Shown: positions 1-12,133 of the stretch, in pieces
Layout: each line of letters begins with the position of its first letter
Position numbering within the stretch: the stretch's first letter is position 1
Origin: Ilyonectria destructans
Lineage: Eukaryota > Ascomycota > Sordariomycetes > Hypocreales > Nectriaceae
Direction: 5' to 3'
Length of the DNA stretch: 64,000 nucleotides
NCBI GenBank assembly: GCA_020740775.1
Contig: JAHEWK010000008.1
Coordinates: 1,860,001 to 1,924,000, forward strand
Notes under the pieces: generated by a model
What the model was told of the DNA's origin: nothing
Database searches by the model: none
Seen by the model: the letters and a program-made list of their open reading frames with translations, nothing else
Made by a program: the position numbers and the translations under genes

Positions 1-598
1 AGTCGGGTATGATTAAACGGAATCCAGAATGACCTGTTTCTCCTCTTTTTTCAAAACGGACACTTATTCATGACACTTTCCGTGCTCTCCGCGAGTTACA
101 GAATGATTCGGCTCTGCGGTGTTTGAATGTTTAGATGCGCATCCATGCTCGGTTGAGTGGAGCGCCGGAGCGGGATCGCCGACGTCGCTGTCGTATTCCT
201 ACAGTATTTTGCTCAATAGGCCTCGTTATGCAGTCAATACAATACCCAACAATGCACCAAACCGCATCTCTCACGCCTCCATCCGCCTTCACTTTCTTCC
301 TTCAATCATGACGTCGTCTCGTAGAGTGACCTCATCTATCATCATCAAAATGTCCAAATCTTTAGCTTGAAACGGCGCCTGCAATTCGCCGACGCCGCCC
401 ACTCTCCGCGCCTCGTCCCGCGCCTCTTTCCCACGTGTCCGAGGCGCCGAAGTATATCCGCCAGGATGAATGCATGCTACGCGCGAGGCTCCAAGTTCCG
501 GGGAGCTTCAACAAGCTCGTTCACCTCAATCGCGGATCGCCCGCTCGCTCCCTAAAGAGGCCTTTCTAGGTCCGGATCCAACTCTTCCTCTCCTCACT
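1..598. other. Upstream intergenic region, no gene seen
   Basis: Sequence before the first gene. Only short unrelated open frames (under 100 codons) occur. The last 150 bases are pyrimidine-rich, as is common in fungal promoters and leaders. Nothing else is supported. Confidence 0.6.
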
Positions 599-2258
599 AT
601 GGCGACTCCGGAGCTGGCCATCGCAAAGGCCACTCTCTCTGCGACGCTGTTCCGCGCCGACCCGACCTCTCTCAGCCGCCCAGCCGTCGACACCTTCTTC
701 CCACTCGTCACCTCCGCCCTCGCCCAGTGCTCCCGCCCCAACGTCCAGGTTTGCTCCATCGCTTGACAAGCACTTCCCCTAGGTTGCCTGCAGAAGCACT
801 AAATTTTTTCCTGTTTTCCGGAGACAGAAATGCAAGGCTTGGGTCGTTGACAATATTGCGCCGTCTCCCGCGCGCGTTGTAGCCCTCGTCAAGTACTTGG
901 CGGCGCTGTCCAAGAACCTGCAGGATGATGGCGAGAAACCCAGTGTCAAGAGGAGGAGACTGCACGTTCTCTACGTGGTAAACGACGTGTTACACCATGT
1001 TGTGAAGAGGAATGGCGACGCCAAGTTTGCGACAGTGTGGGATGCTGGCCTCCCTAGCCTGATCGCGAGCGCCGCCGCCTTTGACAACTGCCCGAAGCAC
1101 AAGAAGAAACTCGAGAATCTCATCGACCTGTGGGAGGAGAAACGATACTTCAGCTCCGATCTCGTCTCCAAGCTTCGGGACGCTCTCGCGAACGGGATCG
1201 TCTCGCAAATCTCCACGGTTCCTCAACCCTCGACGACCTCTCTCAAGCTTGCCAAAGACACACCATATATCCTCCCCTCCCTTCATGGCGACCCGACATC
1301 GCCATGGTACGATCTCCCCGCCGCGTCATGGCTGCCTCACCTCACGCCGAACTCTACAAAGCCCATGATTCCCGAACTTATTCGGCCGATCCAACTGGTC
1401 TCGGGGCCGGCCGACAAGGCTCTTGCGACCGCCGTGAAGAGCCTCCTTTCCGATGTTGAGCGCCTGTTCTCGAAGGACCAAAAGATGGATGACGACCCTC
1501 ACATTGACCTGAATGAATTGGGCGAGAGAGTGGTCTTGGATGAAATCACAGGAGAGATTGTCGGCGGCGAGACTTATTACGGTTGGTCACGCCAATTCTG
1601 CGAAAAGATGACGGAGAGGAGGAAAAAGAAGGCCAAGGGCGCAAACAGAGGACGATCGCACTCACGGTCGAGTAGCTACTCACGCGGAGGGTCACGAAGC
1701 CTGTCACCGCCCGCTTTCAAGCGTCGACGGCTCTCTAACGACTCGAGAGGCCGTAGTCCGTCGCGCAGCAAAAGCCCTAACCGACCCCATCGTCAGACTC
1801 GCGATCGAAGCCGAAGTCGCAGTCCGGGCAGACGGTTCGACCGCTCTGGCCACCGCAGGTCCTACAGCAGATCACCCTCTCGCTCGCGTTCACCGCCCCC
1901 TTACCGTCGCGACGGCCCCAGTCGCCTCCCTCCACAGCCGCAGTACGCTCCTCCGCCGTCCTTCCCTCCGATCCCTCCTCCGCCCGGCGATTTCCCCATT
2001 CCTCCACCACCGCCAGCCGGCTATCAAGGCCCCTGGCCGCCGCCGTTTCCGCCTGCGCCACCCATGGGTGGTCACCCGGGAGTCATGTTCCCGAACTCCG
2101 GTATGCCGCCGCAGATGATGGGCGGCTGGCCCGCTCCTCCCCCTCCTCCACCGCCGCATATGCCCCCTTACAACAATCACTTCGACGGCGGAAGGGGGAG
2201 AGGAGGATTCCGGGGTCGTGGAAGAGGCGGGTATGACCGCGGCCGAGGAGGTTGGTAA
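599..2258 (+). CDS. CID (RPR) domain, RS- and proline-rich RNA-processing protein
   Basis: Two exons, 599-748 and 828-2258, joined across a 79-nt GT/AG intron (749-827), give 526 aa. Residues 1 to about 165 resemble a CID/RPR domain, the helical fold that binds the RNA polymerase II C-terminal tail; the conserved core LHVLYVVNDVLHH is visible near residue 95. A linker containing DEITGEIVGGETYYGW follows. Then come an Arg/Ser-rich segment with many SRS and RSRSP motifs (about 324-410), a long proline-rich tract (about 413-505) and a short RGG tail. This layout matches CHERP/SCAF-type factors that couple transcription to splicing in the nucleus, so a role in mRNA processing is inferred. The ATG at 599 is chosen because the CID fold needs the first exon. 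The tail converges on the B56 gene. Confidence 0.85.
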
Positions 2259-3221
2259 AAACGAGATGGCCTACAGATCTGGTTGAGTAATTAAAATGCC
2301 TTGTACTATAGCAAGCCTGGGGCTATCCATAACGGATCACGATATCAATCATGACATGATTTAATCACACTCATCCGCACCGCACCACAAATTCATACTT
2401 TCGCGTGACCAAATTCTCTATCCGGTTGACTTTTAGTCTTGCTCATTCATCGTCTACATAAACCAAGGAGAAACCCCTACCCCTATCACCTCCTCTCCTT
2501 TCCACCCAGACACGCGCAGACAACGCGTCTACACACGACGTCACACGGCACACACACTGAGACCCTGTGTGGCGCGGCGAAAGCATCGTAATTCCTCCAT
2601 ACGCCTGATCTCTTAAGGTGTGAAGGGAGCAAGCAAGCAACAAGAAAAAAAAAAGGAAGAAAAACTGAAGAAGAAAAAAAAACGAAAAGAGAAGAGTGAG
2701 AGGGCAGAAGAAGAAGAAGGGGAGAAAAAAGTTACACGAGAAGCTTAAACGTCGACTTTTTTGTGCTCGGTTCGCGCTCTTTGTGTTCCCTGGGCCCAGA
2801 TGGTCCCCGTACATCGGTGCGGCGCTTCCCAGCAGGGAGGAGAGAATGGATGGATTAAAGGATTAACCGCACACGAATCCTTTCGGGGGTAGATGGTGGT
2901 CTCGTCCAAGGTAGAGGCCGTGAAAAAGATGAAGCTAGTGATATAGTGTAGGAGGGCTTCTGGTTCCGAGTGTTGCCAACCCAAGCAAGCGGCTGTGCGA
3001 GCATATCGCCAGGTCAAGTCCATCTCGCAGATGGCGATGGAGCAATCAGGACACCGGTTGTGTTGTCACCTGCAATTTGTCCCGCACAACAAAGGATGCT
3101 ATCAGGATCTTTGATGCTTCCAATAATGCTTTGATTGAAATCTGCGTGCCCTTGCGGTTCCTATAATCTGAGACATGTTGATGCGAGTGCTGAACCAGAG
3201 CTCACGAGGTAAGTCTGTTGA
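2259..3221. other. Convergent intergenic region with a purine-rich tract
   Basis: Lies between the 3' ends of the CID gene (+) and the B56 gene (-) and probably holds both 3' UTRs. Positions about 2,636-2,733 form a strand-biased A/G tract (runs of AAG and A). The open frames here are low-complexity artefacts of that tract. No gene is supported. Confidence 0.6.
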
Positions 3222-5426
3222 TTACCGACTCCTCGTGGATCCTACAGAGTTCTGGCGCTCGTGGAGGCTTGGTCGACGGCCAGTTGCGGACCCGTCCTGC
3301 AACTTAAGCGAGTCGAGGCGCTTCTGGTTGTCTTCCGTCACAGGGTCGACCTCGTCAACGCGGGAAAGAGAGGTAACGTGGCTGCGCGGCGCGTCTGGCG
3401 CCCCGTTGCTTTCCCTCTGCTGCTCCGCCTTCTCGCTCAAGGCAGCCCACTTGCGCTCTCGGAGAGCCTCTCGAGCAGCGGCGCTGTTCTGCTGCTCAGT
3501 GTAGTCGTGGGAGCAGTCGTCGAATAGTTGAGGGTTAATCTCCATGAAGAGCTTCATGGCATTATACACCATGCCGTGGATCGTCCTGTTGTTACTTGTC
3601 AGAAACTGTAACCCATCACGAGTATCAGGGGGTCAACTGTACCTGTTCCAATGGCCCTTTGAGTTCTCGTACAGGGGCGCGAACATGATAGGAAGGATAA
3701 TCTCCACATTGTCGCTAACAAGGTTGCAGAAGTATTCGTTGTTCCAGAAGTACAGTGCACGCTCGGCGACTTGGAAATGCGGGCTGGCAACGGACTTGGC
3801 CAGCTGGTGGAAGAGGGGCTCCTGGACCTTGGCGAATTCGGCAGGGTCCATGACTTCGAAGATGTCTTCGACCTCGTTAAGGAACATAACTTCCTTGGTG
3901 CTGTTGACCTTAGGCCAATAACGCAGCAGTCCAAGAACGACCTGCAAGAATAGTCAGCACATGTTAGAACACACAATTTAAATAGTCACATACATCTTCT
4001 GTCAACGATGCATCCTTCTCCAGGAACTGGACGATGCAGTATGCAAGTTGAGGGTGGTACATGCTGAGGCTCTTGGGCTTGTGGAGAGGCAGCAGCACTC
4101 GGGTCAGGAAGATCTTATGCTCCTCCTTGAGGGGAAGTGCGAAGCCGTTGATAATGGATCCAAGAATCTCGAGGAGTTCGGCGATACCGTTGAAGCGTTC
4201 AGTTTCATAGGTGAATTGGAAGAAGACATTGTTGATGGATCGTCGGATAAATGATCGCAGGTTGAGGAACTTGCCGTAGATACGGTGCAGGGTGGTCTTG
4301 AGGAAATCACGCTCGCGGGGGTCCTCGGAGTCGAAGAGCTCTAGGAGCTGCAGGACGAAGCTGTGGTCAATGTACGCCTTGGCAATGTTGGTATTGAAAT
4401 CCTGGCTCTCGATGAAGCGCAGGAAGAACTCGTAGACGACCTGGATATGGGGCCAAGCAACCTCCAGAACGGGCTCGTCCTCCTCCGGATCGAAAGCCTC
4501 GCCTTGGGGGTTCATGGGTGGCGGGATGGGTCGGAAGAGGTTCTTGGCGAACATGTCGACGACCTTGGGATACATGGGCTCGGTAATGACCTGTCGGTTG
4601 TTGGCCACATAGTCAAGAAGCTCGTGCAGAGCCAGTCGCTTGATCTCCTTGGACTTCATGTCGCCGCTCGCATCATTAAAGTCGAATATGACATTGCACT
4701 GATCGATCTTTTGCATGAAAAGCTCCTGTCGTCGGTTCGGGGGGACCTCGTGGAAGCCGGGAAGCTTCTCCAGCTCACGGTGAGCAGAGATGTCGAATCG
4801 GGACGAGTGCTGTCGCTTGGGGGTTCGCAGGCCCTCGGGGATCGCATCTCGGTTGTCGATTCCCCTGTGAATCAAGAGAGACTTCTGTCCAGCCTTGGGA
4901 GGTGCCAGGTCGTGCGGCATCGTCTCGGCGGCTCCAGGGGGAGGAACGTGCTGGGGTTGAAGAGTTAGCGACAGATGTAGCAAGATGGGATGGGGCGGGG
5001 TCAAGTCAGGACGTACTCCGGGGGTAGGGCTGATGATGACAGTTGGGGGCAGTCTGGAGTTTGAGCTTCCGTTGGGGCTGTCGGCTCCAAAGCGATCCTC
5101 GCCAGCCTGTGTGACATTGGAGAGGCTGGAAGGCTGCGAGGCGCCGGCGTGATCGCTCCCTTGACCCCCATTGTTTGAGGGCAAAGGCTTGTTGCGGATG
5201 TCGTTGAGTGTCGACGTGGAGGATGATGGCGTTAGGACGGGAGACTGGTTAGAGTCCCGTGATGAGGGAGACGCGGTGCCATCCTTGGAATCCTTGTTCT
5301 TCTTAGATGACTTGCTGGAATCTTTTCCACGCGAGAGCTGCAGGCAGGAAACGGGACATGTCAGCAGGAAAATCAGGGCGGCCAACAGGAGACAAAACCT
5401 ACAACTCTCTGGCTGAAGCGCTTCAT
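3222..5426 (-). CDS. PP2A regulatory subunit B56 (Rts1/Par1-like)
   Basis: Five exons on the minus strand (5426-5403, 5337-5017, 4950-3994, 3941-3643, 3585-3222) give 654 aa. Introns are 65, 66, 52 and 57 nt. The first exon encodes only MKRFSQRV, which joins [10 protein letters not shown] as in fungal B56 proteins. Residues 9 to about 160 are Ser/Pro-rich and low in complexity. The B56 HEAT-like core runs from about residue 160 to 590 ([23 protein letters not shown]-like and [25 protein letters not shown] segments), followed by a charged tail. B56 subunits direct the PP2A catalytic core to substrates; the yeast relative Rts1 acts in stress, cell-size and cytokinesis control. The second intron (4951-5016) is a multiple of three with no stop, so retention would insert 22 residues. 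Identification is secure; the UTRs are not defined. Confidence 0.93.
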
Positions 5427-7662
5427 CTTGTCGGACAACAGTGCTGCTGTAGGTGGGGGGGCGGATTGAGACGCCCGCTACTCGACTCGAAGAGGGCGGT
5501 GGGGCAGGAGGGCAACGACGTCAGGGGCTCGAGGAGACGACGTGATGACGGCGACGGAGCGAATGAATGATTGCGGAGGGAATCGAGAACGGAGGACGTC
5601 GCGGCGATGAGGGACACGCGGGGATCGTCGTGGGCAGGCGATTTGGGGGGAGAGGGGGCCAGCCTGGCGAGACGGTGGATTCTGTCGGGGGGGGAGCCAG
5701 AGTCGACGCGGGAGCGAGACAGCGGCTGGGGCGGGAGCGGAAGCTGGAGCTGGGAGCTAGAGACAGGCGAAGAGGTGCGAGAGCCGAGGAGGGCAGTCGA
5801 GAGGGAAACTATCGCGGCGTCGCCTCCCACGCAGGAGGAGGATGTAGAAGCACTGAACCAGCCAGGACTCGGGTGTCGGGATATGGGCGGTGCGTGCGGT
5901 GCGATTCTGCAGTCGGGTGCGGTGCTGGCTCTTTGCGCTGGCGCTGGCACTGGCGCAGCAAGACGGGGGCGTGCGGAGGTGCGTCGCTGCTGATGCTGGC
6001 GGAGATGTGTCTTGACGAGGGAGGAGAGGGAGAGAGAGAGGGAGACGGCCGGAGGGATAGGATAACGAAACGGCGCGGCGGATTGTCGTCGCTGGACGCT
6101 GGTTCGAGGTCGTGGTCGTGGCAGTGGCAGTGGCAGTTGTCGTTGGGCGCCGGCGGAGGGATGTTGTGCTTTGCGGGGGGGAAAGCTCGAGGACGCGCCG
6201 TTATTCGTTCTTGGAGGCGGGAGGGAGACGACAGTGGAGGAGTCGACTCTCAGGGCAGGCCAATCGAGTTGGACCCAGCGCGGTGCGATGCAGTCCAGGT
6301 TGTCAAGGCGGCTGGTGTGTGCTTGGGGGCTGCTAATTTAGGTGCTTGCTTTGGGGGGTCTTTTGGGCGTTGGCGCGCTGGGAGCGGGCAGCCAACTGGG
6401 GCTGGGGTGGGCTGCTGGTGGAGTGGGCGGTGAAAATCAGGTCTGCGCTGACTCTCGAGGGAGCTCCAGGGCTGCTACCTACTATTTAGGGGCAGCTCCG
6501 GGCTGTTAGAGGACCCGACCCCTCCTGGATGGTGTTCCCAGCACGAGTGGGCTGTGCTGGACGGCGCCCGCGCGCCCTATCTCTAGTAGGTTTGGAGTAC
6601 AGAGCGACGCGTGCGCCCCATTAATGCAGTGCAGTGCCGTGCCATACAATGCTAGTTATGCTGCCCCAATCTGGATTTTGTAATTTCTGGCAACCCGTCC
6701 GGATCATGCGCGGAGCTGGATGCCTTTGGCGGACTGTCCCAGTGCCTGGGCGAGGCGACCGAGGTGACATCAAGCAGCACCAGGGAGGGACAGCCCTGTG
6801 CGAATTCCATCACAATCACTGCGCTTGGGCACCCCGTGGACGGGGGGATCGGTTAGGGGATGGGACGAAAGGAGAAGGGCAAGGGGCTGGACACCTCGAC
6901 ACCAGCCCCCGGTTACTGAAGGCCCTGAGCAATCCAGACATCGGAACGAGAGGTCAGAAGGGGCAATTAATAGAAGCCCTGCTCTGGAATCTTCTCCTCC
7001 TCTTGCATTGGTCGTACAGGACTCCCAGCGGTACACAAAGCCCGAGTCTTGACACGGCTGGGCCGTGCTAGACAGACGCGAGTGACGAGTGGGCTGGAAA
7101 CTCTCAGTCATATGAGCCTGACGAATGGTGGATCCACGGAGATCATGACGCACGGGCCAATTTGCCGTATAAGCCACAACTTAACCCTTCACTGGCCAAG
7201 CCGCCAGAGTCAAGCCACAGATACACACAACCCGATTTCTGGTTGAGTACAGTGCATACCACCCCGCCCACACTTTGCCCATTGCACCTTGACAACGGCA
7301 ACAACAGTGTGACAGAAGACGGCAATATTTGCCAATTGTCCATCGTTGCTTTTCATTCATTCTCACCCGGGTCAACCACAAGGTACGTTTTCCACTCCAG
7401 TTCCAAGGGTCCCCTGCGCAGGTCACTTCCCAGGGCTCAACGCCTACGGAACTGCGCTGACGAAATCGTGTTTCGCCAGTTTTTTGGCGGGTTGCCTTTA
7501 CAACAGCCTAGCAACAGCCCAGCCCGGCCTACACAGGTCAAGCACCAACAAGTCACCTTCATTGGTTATTTGCCGGGCTTGCAACTCAACCTCTAGAGAC
7601 ATTCTAATTGGACGGGAATCATCTTTGGAGAATTCACACTATCCATTGCGGTCTCAGACATA
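5427..7662. other. Divergent promoter region between B56 and TFIIIC genes
   Basis: Shared upstream region of the B56 gene (-) and the TFIIIC gene (+). From about 5,430 to 6,450 the minus strand is strongly C/T-rich, typical of a long fungal leader. It creates a 288-codon Gly/Arg-rich frame on the plus strand that I regard as an artefact. The rest, 6,450-7,660, is ordinary sequence with no gene. Confidence 0.6.
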
Positions 7663-9658
7663 ATGGACCCTTCATCGGATGAAGACCTTTACCGTGGGAG
7701 TAGCCCTGCAGACCTGCAACCTGACAGCGATGAGGAACCCAGTGCTGGCCCTGCGCCGCCAGATGCTGCCCCCAAGTATACAGTTCCAAATCGAGTCTTT
7801 GGTGCGGTCGAGATTCCTGCCGTCGTGGAAAACGTGGATCGTGCCGTCAAAGCGTTTGGCAGACGACCCTCCCTTCAACACGTACGCCCTCTTTCTCCTC
7901 TTATTCACAGCGTGAACATACTCTTTGCTAACGTAAGTTTCAAGGTAATGGATCCCGCCAGAAACTCAATTCCTTTTTATCTTACTCCCGAGGACCCATT
8001 TTGTAAGCCCATCATGTCTCACAATGCCAGGAGCCACAATGTTGTCCTCAAAGTCACCGTTCCCAAGAGGACTGGCAGGAAGCGAAAAAGAGGAACAAAT
8101 GGCCCATGGGAGGGAGACGTCGAACTACCAGATGCCGAGACCCAAGCCGTGGAGGAGAATGAGGTTCACTCGCGCTCTCGTCTCGATGACCCCAAGGTTT
8201 TGCGTCGAAAATTGGAAGACAACGTCAACAGCTACCAAGTCGAAGCCGTTGGAGTCATCAAACACACACATCGCTTTCGCGGCCTCGCGGACTTCTATTG
8301 GGACATGACCAAGTCTTCGTTTGCCAACAGATACGTTGACCAGGTTCTACCTGGAGATGGTATGTCCCAAGTGCTTTTCGTGATGTGATACATGTCCTAA
8401 CTTAATCATCACAGTTGAATCAATCAAAGAATTCAAGTTTATGCCTGGTGTTGACCAAGGGCCAAATATGGATATTCTCCCTCCACCTATTTTCACTCAT
8501 ATGAGCCTCCCCTTCAACTACCAGTACTCGCAAAACCCATACGTACGTGCCACCGAGGACGGCGGAACCGTCAACACCACCGCTGTTAAGCAGGTCGGTT
8601 ATTTTATCGGAGCAGAGGACCCTACACCACTGGGACCTCAAATACCCCCTGATATGACGGATCCTCGAATGGTCGAGATCATTGCAGAGCTAGAAGAGGC
8701 ATTTGACGACCGGCCAGTCTGGACCCGTCGGTCACTGCTCAATCACCTCGGTGGGAAGCTCAAGAATTGGAACGAGCTCAAAAAGTATCTCAACTATACG
8801 GCTTACCAGTTCAAAGGAGGACCCTGGCGAGATGGCGTGGTTCCATACGGTATCGATCCGCGGACAGACCCCAAGTACCGCGTTTACCAGACTCTCATGT
8901 TCAAGCTTCCTAAGCAGAAACGCCCCCAAAAAGGTCAGACATGGAAGTCTCTGCGCAAAGCTCAGATGGGCCCGCTCAAAGAGTTCTTGGAGGAACTATC
9001 TGAGAGCCACGTCTTTGATGGCGAAACTTATCACACGGATGGAAAGGTCTGGCAAGTCTGCGATATTTCAGACCCGCTCCTGAAGGACCTTCTTGATAAC
9101 GCTGCTGTGCGTCCGACATGGGATCCCAGCAGTGGATGGTATCATGGCGGGCTTTGGGCCAAGGTCAAGGCGATTATGAAAACGAAACTAGTGGCCATTC
9201 AATTCGATCGACGACTCACGCGGGAGGACTTTGCAATGACTTTACAGGCTGGAGACCAGACACCGATCCGGTCAACTTCAGCAACTCTTCATCTGCCTCT
9301 TCCGAACCTCCGCCTGACGGATGAGGAACTGACACTACTACGAGGACGACAACCGTCAAGGAAAAATAAGCACAAGGGATACAGCGTCAGGGTAAGGGAC
9401 CCGGCTGCGGGCTCAAAACGCGCTGTCGACTCGCCATCAGTGCCTGACTCGCAGAACGAGGAGGCCAGGCTGCTCGAGATGGACGATATGGATTCAGGTC
9501 AGGATGAATCAGGAAGTGACGATGATGATGACGATGAGTCGGGGGGTGATGATGATGCCGAACAGGGGGCGATGCGAGATGAAGATGTCAGAGAGGACGG
9601 CAGGGAAGACGATGACAGCATGAGAAACGAGGGCACGATGAGAGACAAGGAAATTTAG
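7663..9658 (+). CDS. TFIIIC subunit, Tau95 / Tfc1 / Sfc1 family
   Basis: Three exons (7663-7881, 7945-8359, 8415-9658) give 625 aa. It resembles the subunit of transcription factor IIIC that contacts the A box of tRNA genes and helps recruit TFIIIB for RNA polymerase III. The N-terminal part (about 40-230) contains VPNRVFGAVEIPAVVENVDRA and NSIPFYLTPEDPF, matching the dimerisation region. The central part (MSLPFNYQYSQNP; DDRPVWTRRSLLNHL; LKKYLNYTAYQFKGGPWRD) matches the conserved Tau95 DNA-binding region. The C-terminus (about 520-625) is Asp/Glu-rich, as in yeast Tfc1. Introns are 63 and 55 nt; the first is in phase, free of stops and ends after a CTAAC branch site, so it could be retained without breaking the frame. 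The start is the first ATG of the open frame. Confidence 0.9.
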
Positions 9659-10076
9659 ACGTAGTGTAGAGAGCACCAATCCAAATGTCTAACCCGGCGC
9701 CTAAGCATCGTAAAGCAAGGGCCTCAACGCATTGAATCACGTCGCCCCGCTCTCTCTTGTATCCTTTGTTACAGCGGGCAAGCAGCGCGCGCAGGGGGTG
9801 CCAATGCATCCAGCATCTCTCTTTTATCATAGAGCACCTCTAACATCCTCGTTTGGTAGGTCACATGTTCTGTCAGGCACAAGGCAGCTGGAGTTTGTAC
9901 CTTCCCTCCCGCCTTTACTTCTTCTCTCCTTATCAGGCATCCACCTCGAGGAATTTAAAATCCTCTCATCTCTCTTTTCCATTTCCCTTGCACCACAATT
10001 GTCATCTCTTCAACTCAAACCCTCACACTAGGGCATCCAGCTTCTTCATCCAGAAAGTCGCAGCTCAAGAGCAAAC
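9659..10076. other. Intergenic region, TFIIIC gene to zinc-finger gene
   Basis: A 418-base stretch between two genes on the same strand. The part near the zinc-finger gene is C/T-rich and ends in CA-rich leader sequence. No gene or RNA was recognised. Confidence 0.6.
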
Positions 10077-11337
10077 ATGCCTTCCTCCAGCAAGCAGTCT
10101 GAGGGCACATGGCTTTGCAAGCCATGCAACCTGCTCTTCTCGAGCTGGGAGAAACTGCACCAGCACAAGGGCTCTATGCGCCGAGCCGGGAAGTTCAAGC
10201 ACATTCACTGCAAGTTTTGCAGTGAGGACTTCAAGACTGAGCGTGCGGAGATCAGGCACATCCAGGAGGTAAGACCGCGTCCGGCGTGCTAGGAGGTTCG
10301 AGAACTAACTCTTACAAGCTGCACCCACAAGAGCAAGACTTGGAGTGTCCAGCATGTGGTGCTGGCCCTTTCGTGCGTCTGGGAGGACTCATGGCACATT
10401 TTGAGGGCAAATGTCACCGAGTTGACCCCGCCGTCCTCGAGGAGATGCGCGAGCGAAAACTGGAGTTTCCCAAGAAGCTCGAGGCTCTTACCGAGCAGAC
10501 GGTCAAGGCCAACTACACGAAGTACATGCCGTCAGCGAGTACCTGTGGTTCTACTGTTGCCTGGGAGACTTCTAGCAAGCCCGAGCCTTTCTTGTTGAAA
10601 AAGAATGAATTCCCCGGCCTCTCGAGTCAGCCATCCCGTCCTGGATCCCAGAAAGTCGACAACCGCCGTGCTGAGCCTCAGCAAGAAAATCAACTGCCGA
10701 TTAGCTGGGACACAAAGAAGAAGTTGTTTCCTGACGCCCCTCCAGCTCAGCAGCCAACCAAGGTGCAGCTAGATGGGGCGACGGCTCCGAGTGCGAGAAT
10801 GATGTTCGAGGCTTTGGACCCTGATCACCCAGACCATCCAGCCTTCAATTCGGCCCGATACTACTCAACACTGACTGAGAAGTTCCTCTGTCCTCGAGTT
10901 GGCTGCCTGTAAGGCGAAGTATCCCTTGACCCAAATATTCTTAGTCACTAATCGTGAGTAGGAAAACTTTCAAGGCGGCCGGTGGCCTGATAGGACATCT
11001 GATGTCTCCCGCCCATACCAGCACAAAGTATCGATGCCCTTACTGCCTCAGAACATTTTCGTCTTTGACGGCAGTGACGCAGCACGCTGAGTCGAGTGGA
11101 GTTCGATGCCGAATCCGAGACACGGACACTTATAATGCATACTTGGACCAGCTCACTTCCGGTATTGTGGACGTTTCCCTTGGGCGCAACCAGGATGGAA
11201 CTCTGAAGTACAAGACGACGGATGTGGCGCGAGAGACCTTTAGACCCGGGAGCACCAAGACGGCCAGCACGGCCAGCGTGCTAGGAGAGAAGCTTGATGA
11301 TAAGGATCCGTGGAAGGGACAGGATGTTCATTGGTAA
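10077..11337 (+). CDS. C2H2 zinc-finger protein, unnamed
   Basis: Three exons (10077-10268, 10319-10908, 10962-11337) with introns of 50 and 53 nt give 385 aa. At least five Cys/His finger-like motifs are visible: two in the first exon (WLCKPCNLLFSSWEKLHQH near residue 14; CKFCSEDFKTERAEIRHIQ near 46), one after the first junction (CPACGAGPFVRLGGLMAHF), and two in the last third (CPRVGCLKTFKAAGGLIGHL, split by the second intron, and CPYCLRTFSSLTAVTQH). The centre (about 125-235) is polar and looks disordered, with PISWDTKKKLFPDAP. Similar proteins are common in ascomycetes and generally lack a known function; a nucleic-acid-binding role is inferred only from the fingers. The split finger supports the second junction, where CT joins G to restore Leu. 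Confidence 0.8.
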
Positions 11338-12133
11338 ATTCGGCAATTCAGAGGGTGAATTTAGCCATGATGATGGCGAGCCGAAGGTCAAGACAGGGGC
11401 ATGTCATGACGATGAGGTCGGTTGCGATTCCGCATTTGATGAGGTTGAGACGTATCGCCGAAACCATATGGAGAGACAAAGGAAGTAGCAATTGATAATG
11501 ATAACCCCATCCAAAAATGATTTCCTATTGCGATTGTCAAATTGTGAAGATCCCCCTTCATTCCGTGTCCGCCCCCCGGCCGGACCGGGGCAGCATCGAA
11601 AAAACGGCGCCGGAGGGATCCATCACCGAATGCCGACTGCGCCCCCTGATGACCTAAGCCTGTACACCTCAGCCCTTTGGAGGTACGTAATTTCGAGGTC
11701 TGGTCTCTCTACTCGACGTCGCAGTACCGTACGTACTGTAGCTTCATCAATAATCTCATCGCGCGGTAGTAGTGTACGCCTCGCACCTCCGTACACTTGG
11801 CTCATTTCGCACCCCGGTGGCATTACTCTCGTTGGTGCCTGTGCCTGTGCCAGAAGCCGTCGCCGTTTGTCTTCGATTACCGTTGCGTTGGCCCGTTCTC
11901 CCATCTCCGGTTTCGAAAACGCTCCCTCAACCGTTGCTCCCGCTCCCGATTCCGTTACCGGCCGCTGCCCCTTTGCCATCGGTGCCCTGTTGCGGATGAT
12001 GGAATAGACGCCGAACCGCTGCCCCAATCGACACCGACTGTTCCAGACCAGCGACGGATCGGCACGCTTCCGACCAGACCCGGAGCGCGCGCGTGTGAAG
12101 AGCCGCCTCTTGTTCAAGGGGACGACGAACGTC
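11338..12133. other. Intergenic region and probable leader of the DHHC gene
   Basis: Downstream of the zinc-finger gene and upstream of the palmitoyltransferase start. GTAC/ACGTA-rich words cluster around 11,690-11,780. Open frames on both strands here (up to 189 codons) have arginine-rich, unbiased composition and resemble no family. The last 350 bases probably include the 5' UTR of the next gene. Confidence 0.55.

Noticed and set aside
5567..6433. 288-codon plus-strand frame rich in Gly, Arg, Trp and Ser
   Set aside because: It is the complement of the C/T-rich leader upstream of the B56 gene, has low complexity and no domain, and starts immediately beside that gene's promoter.
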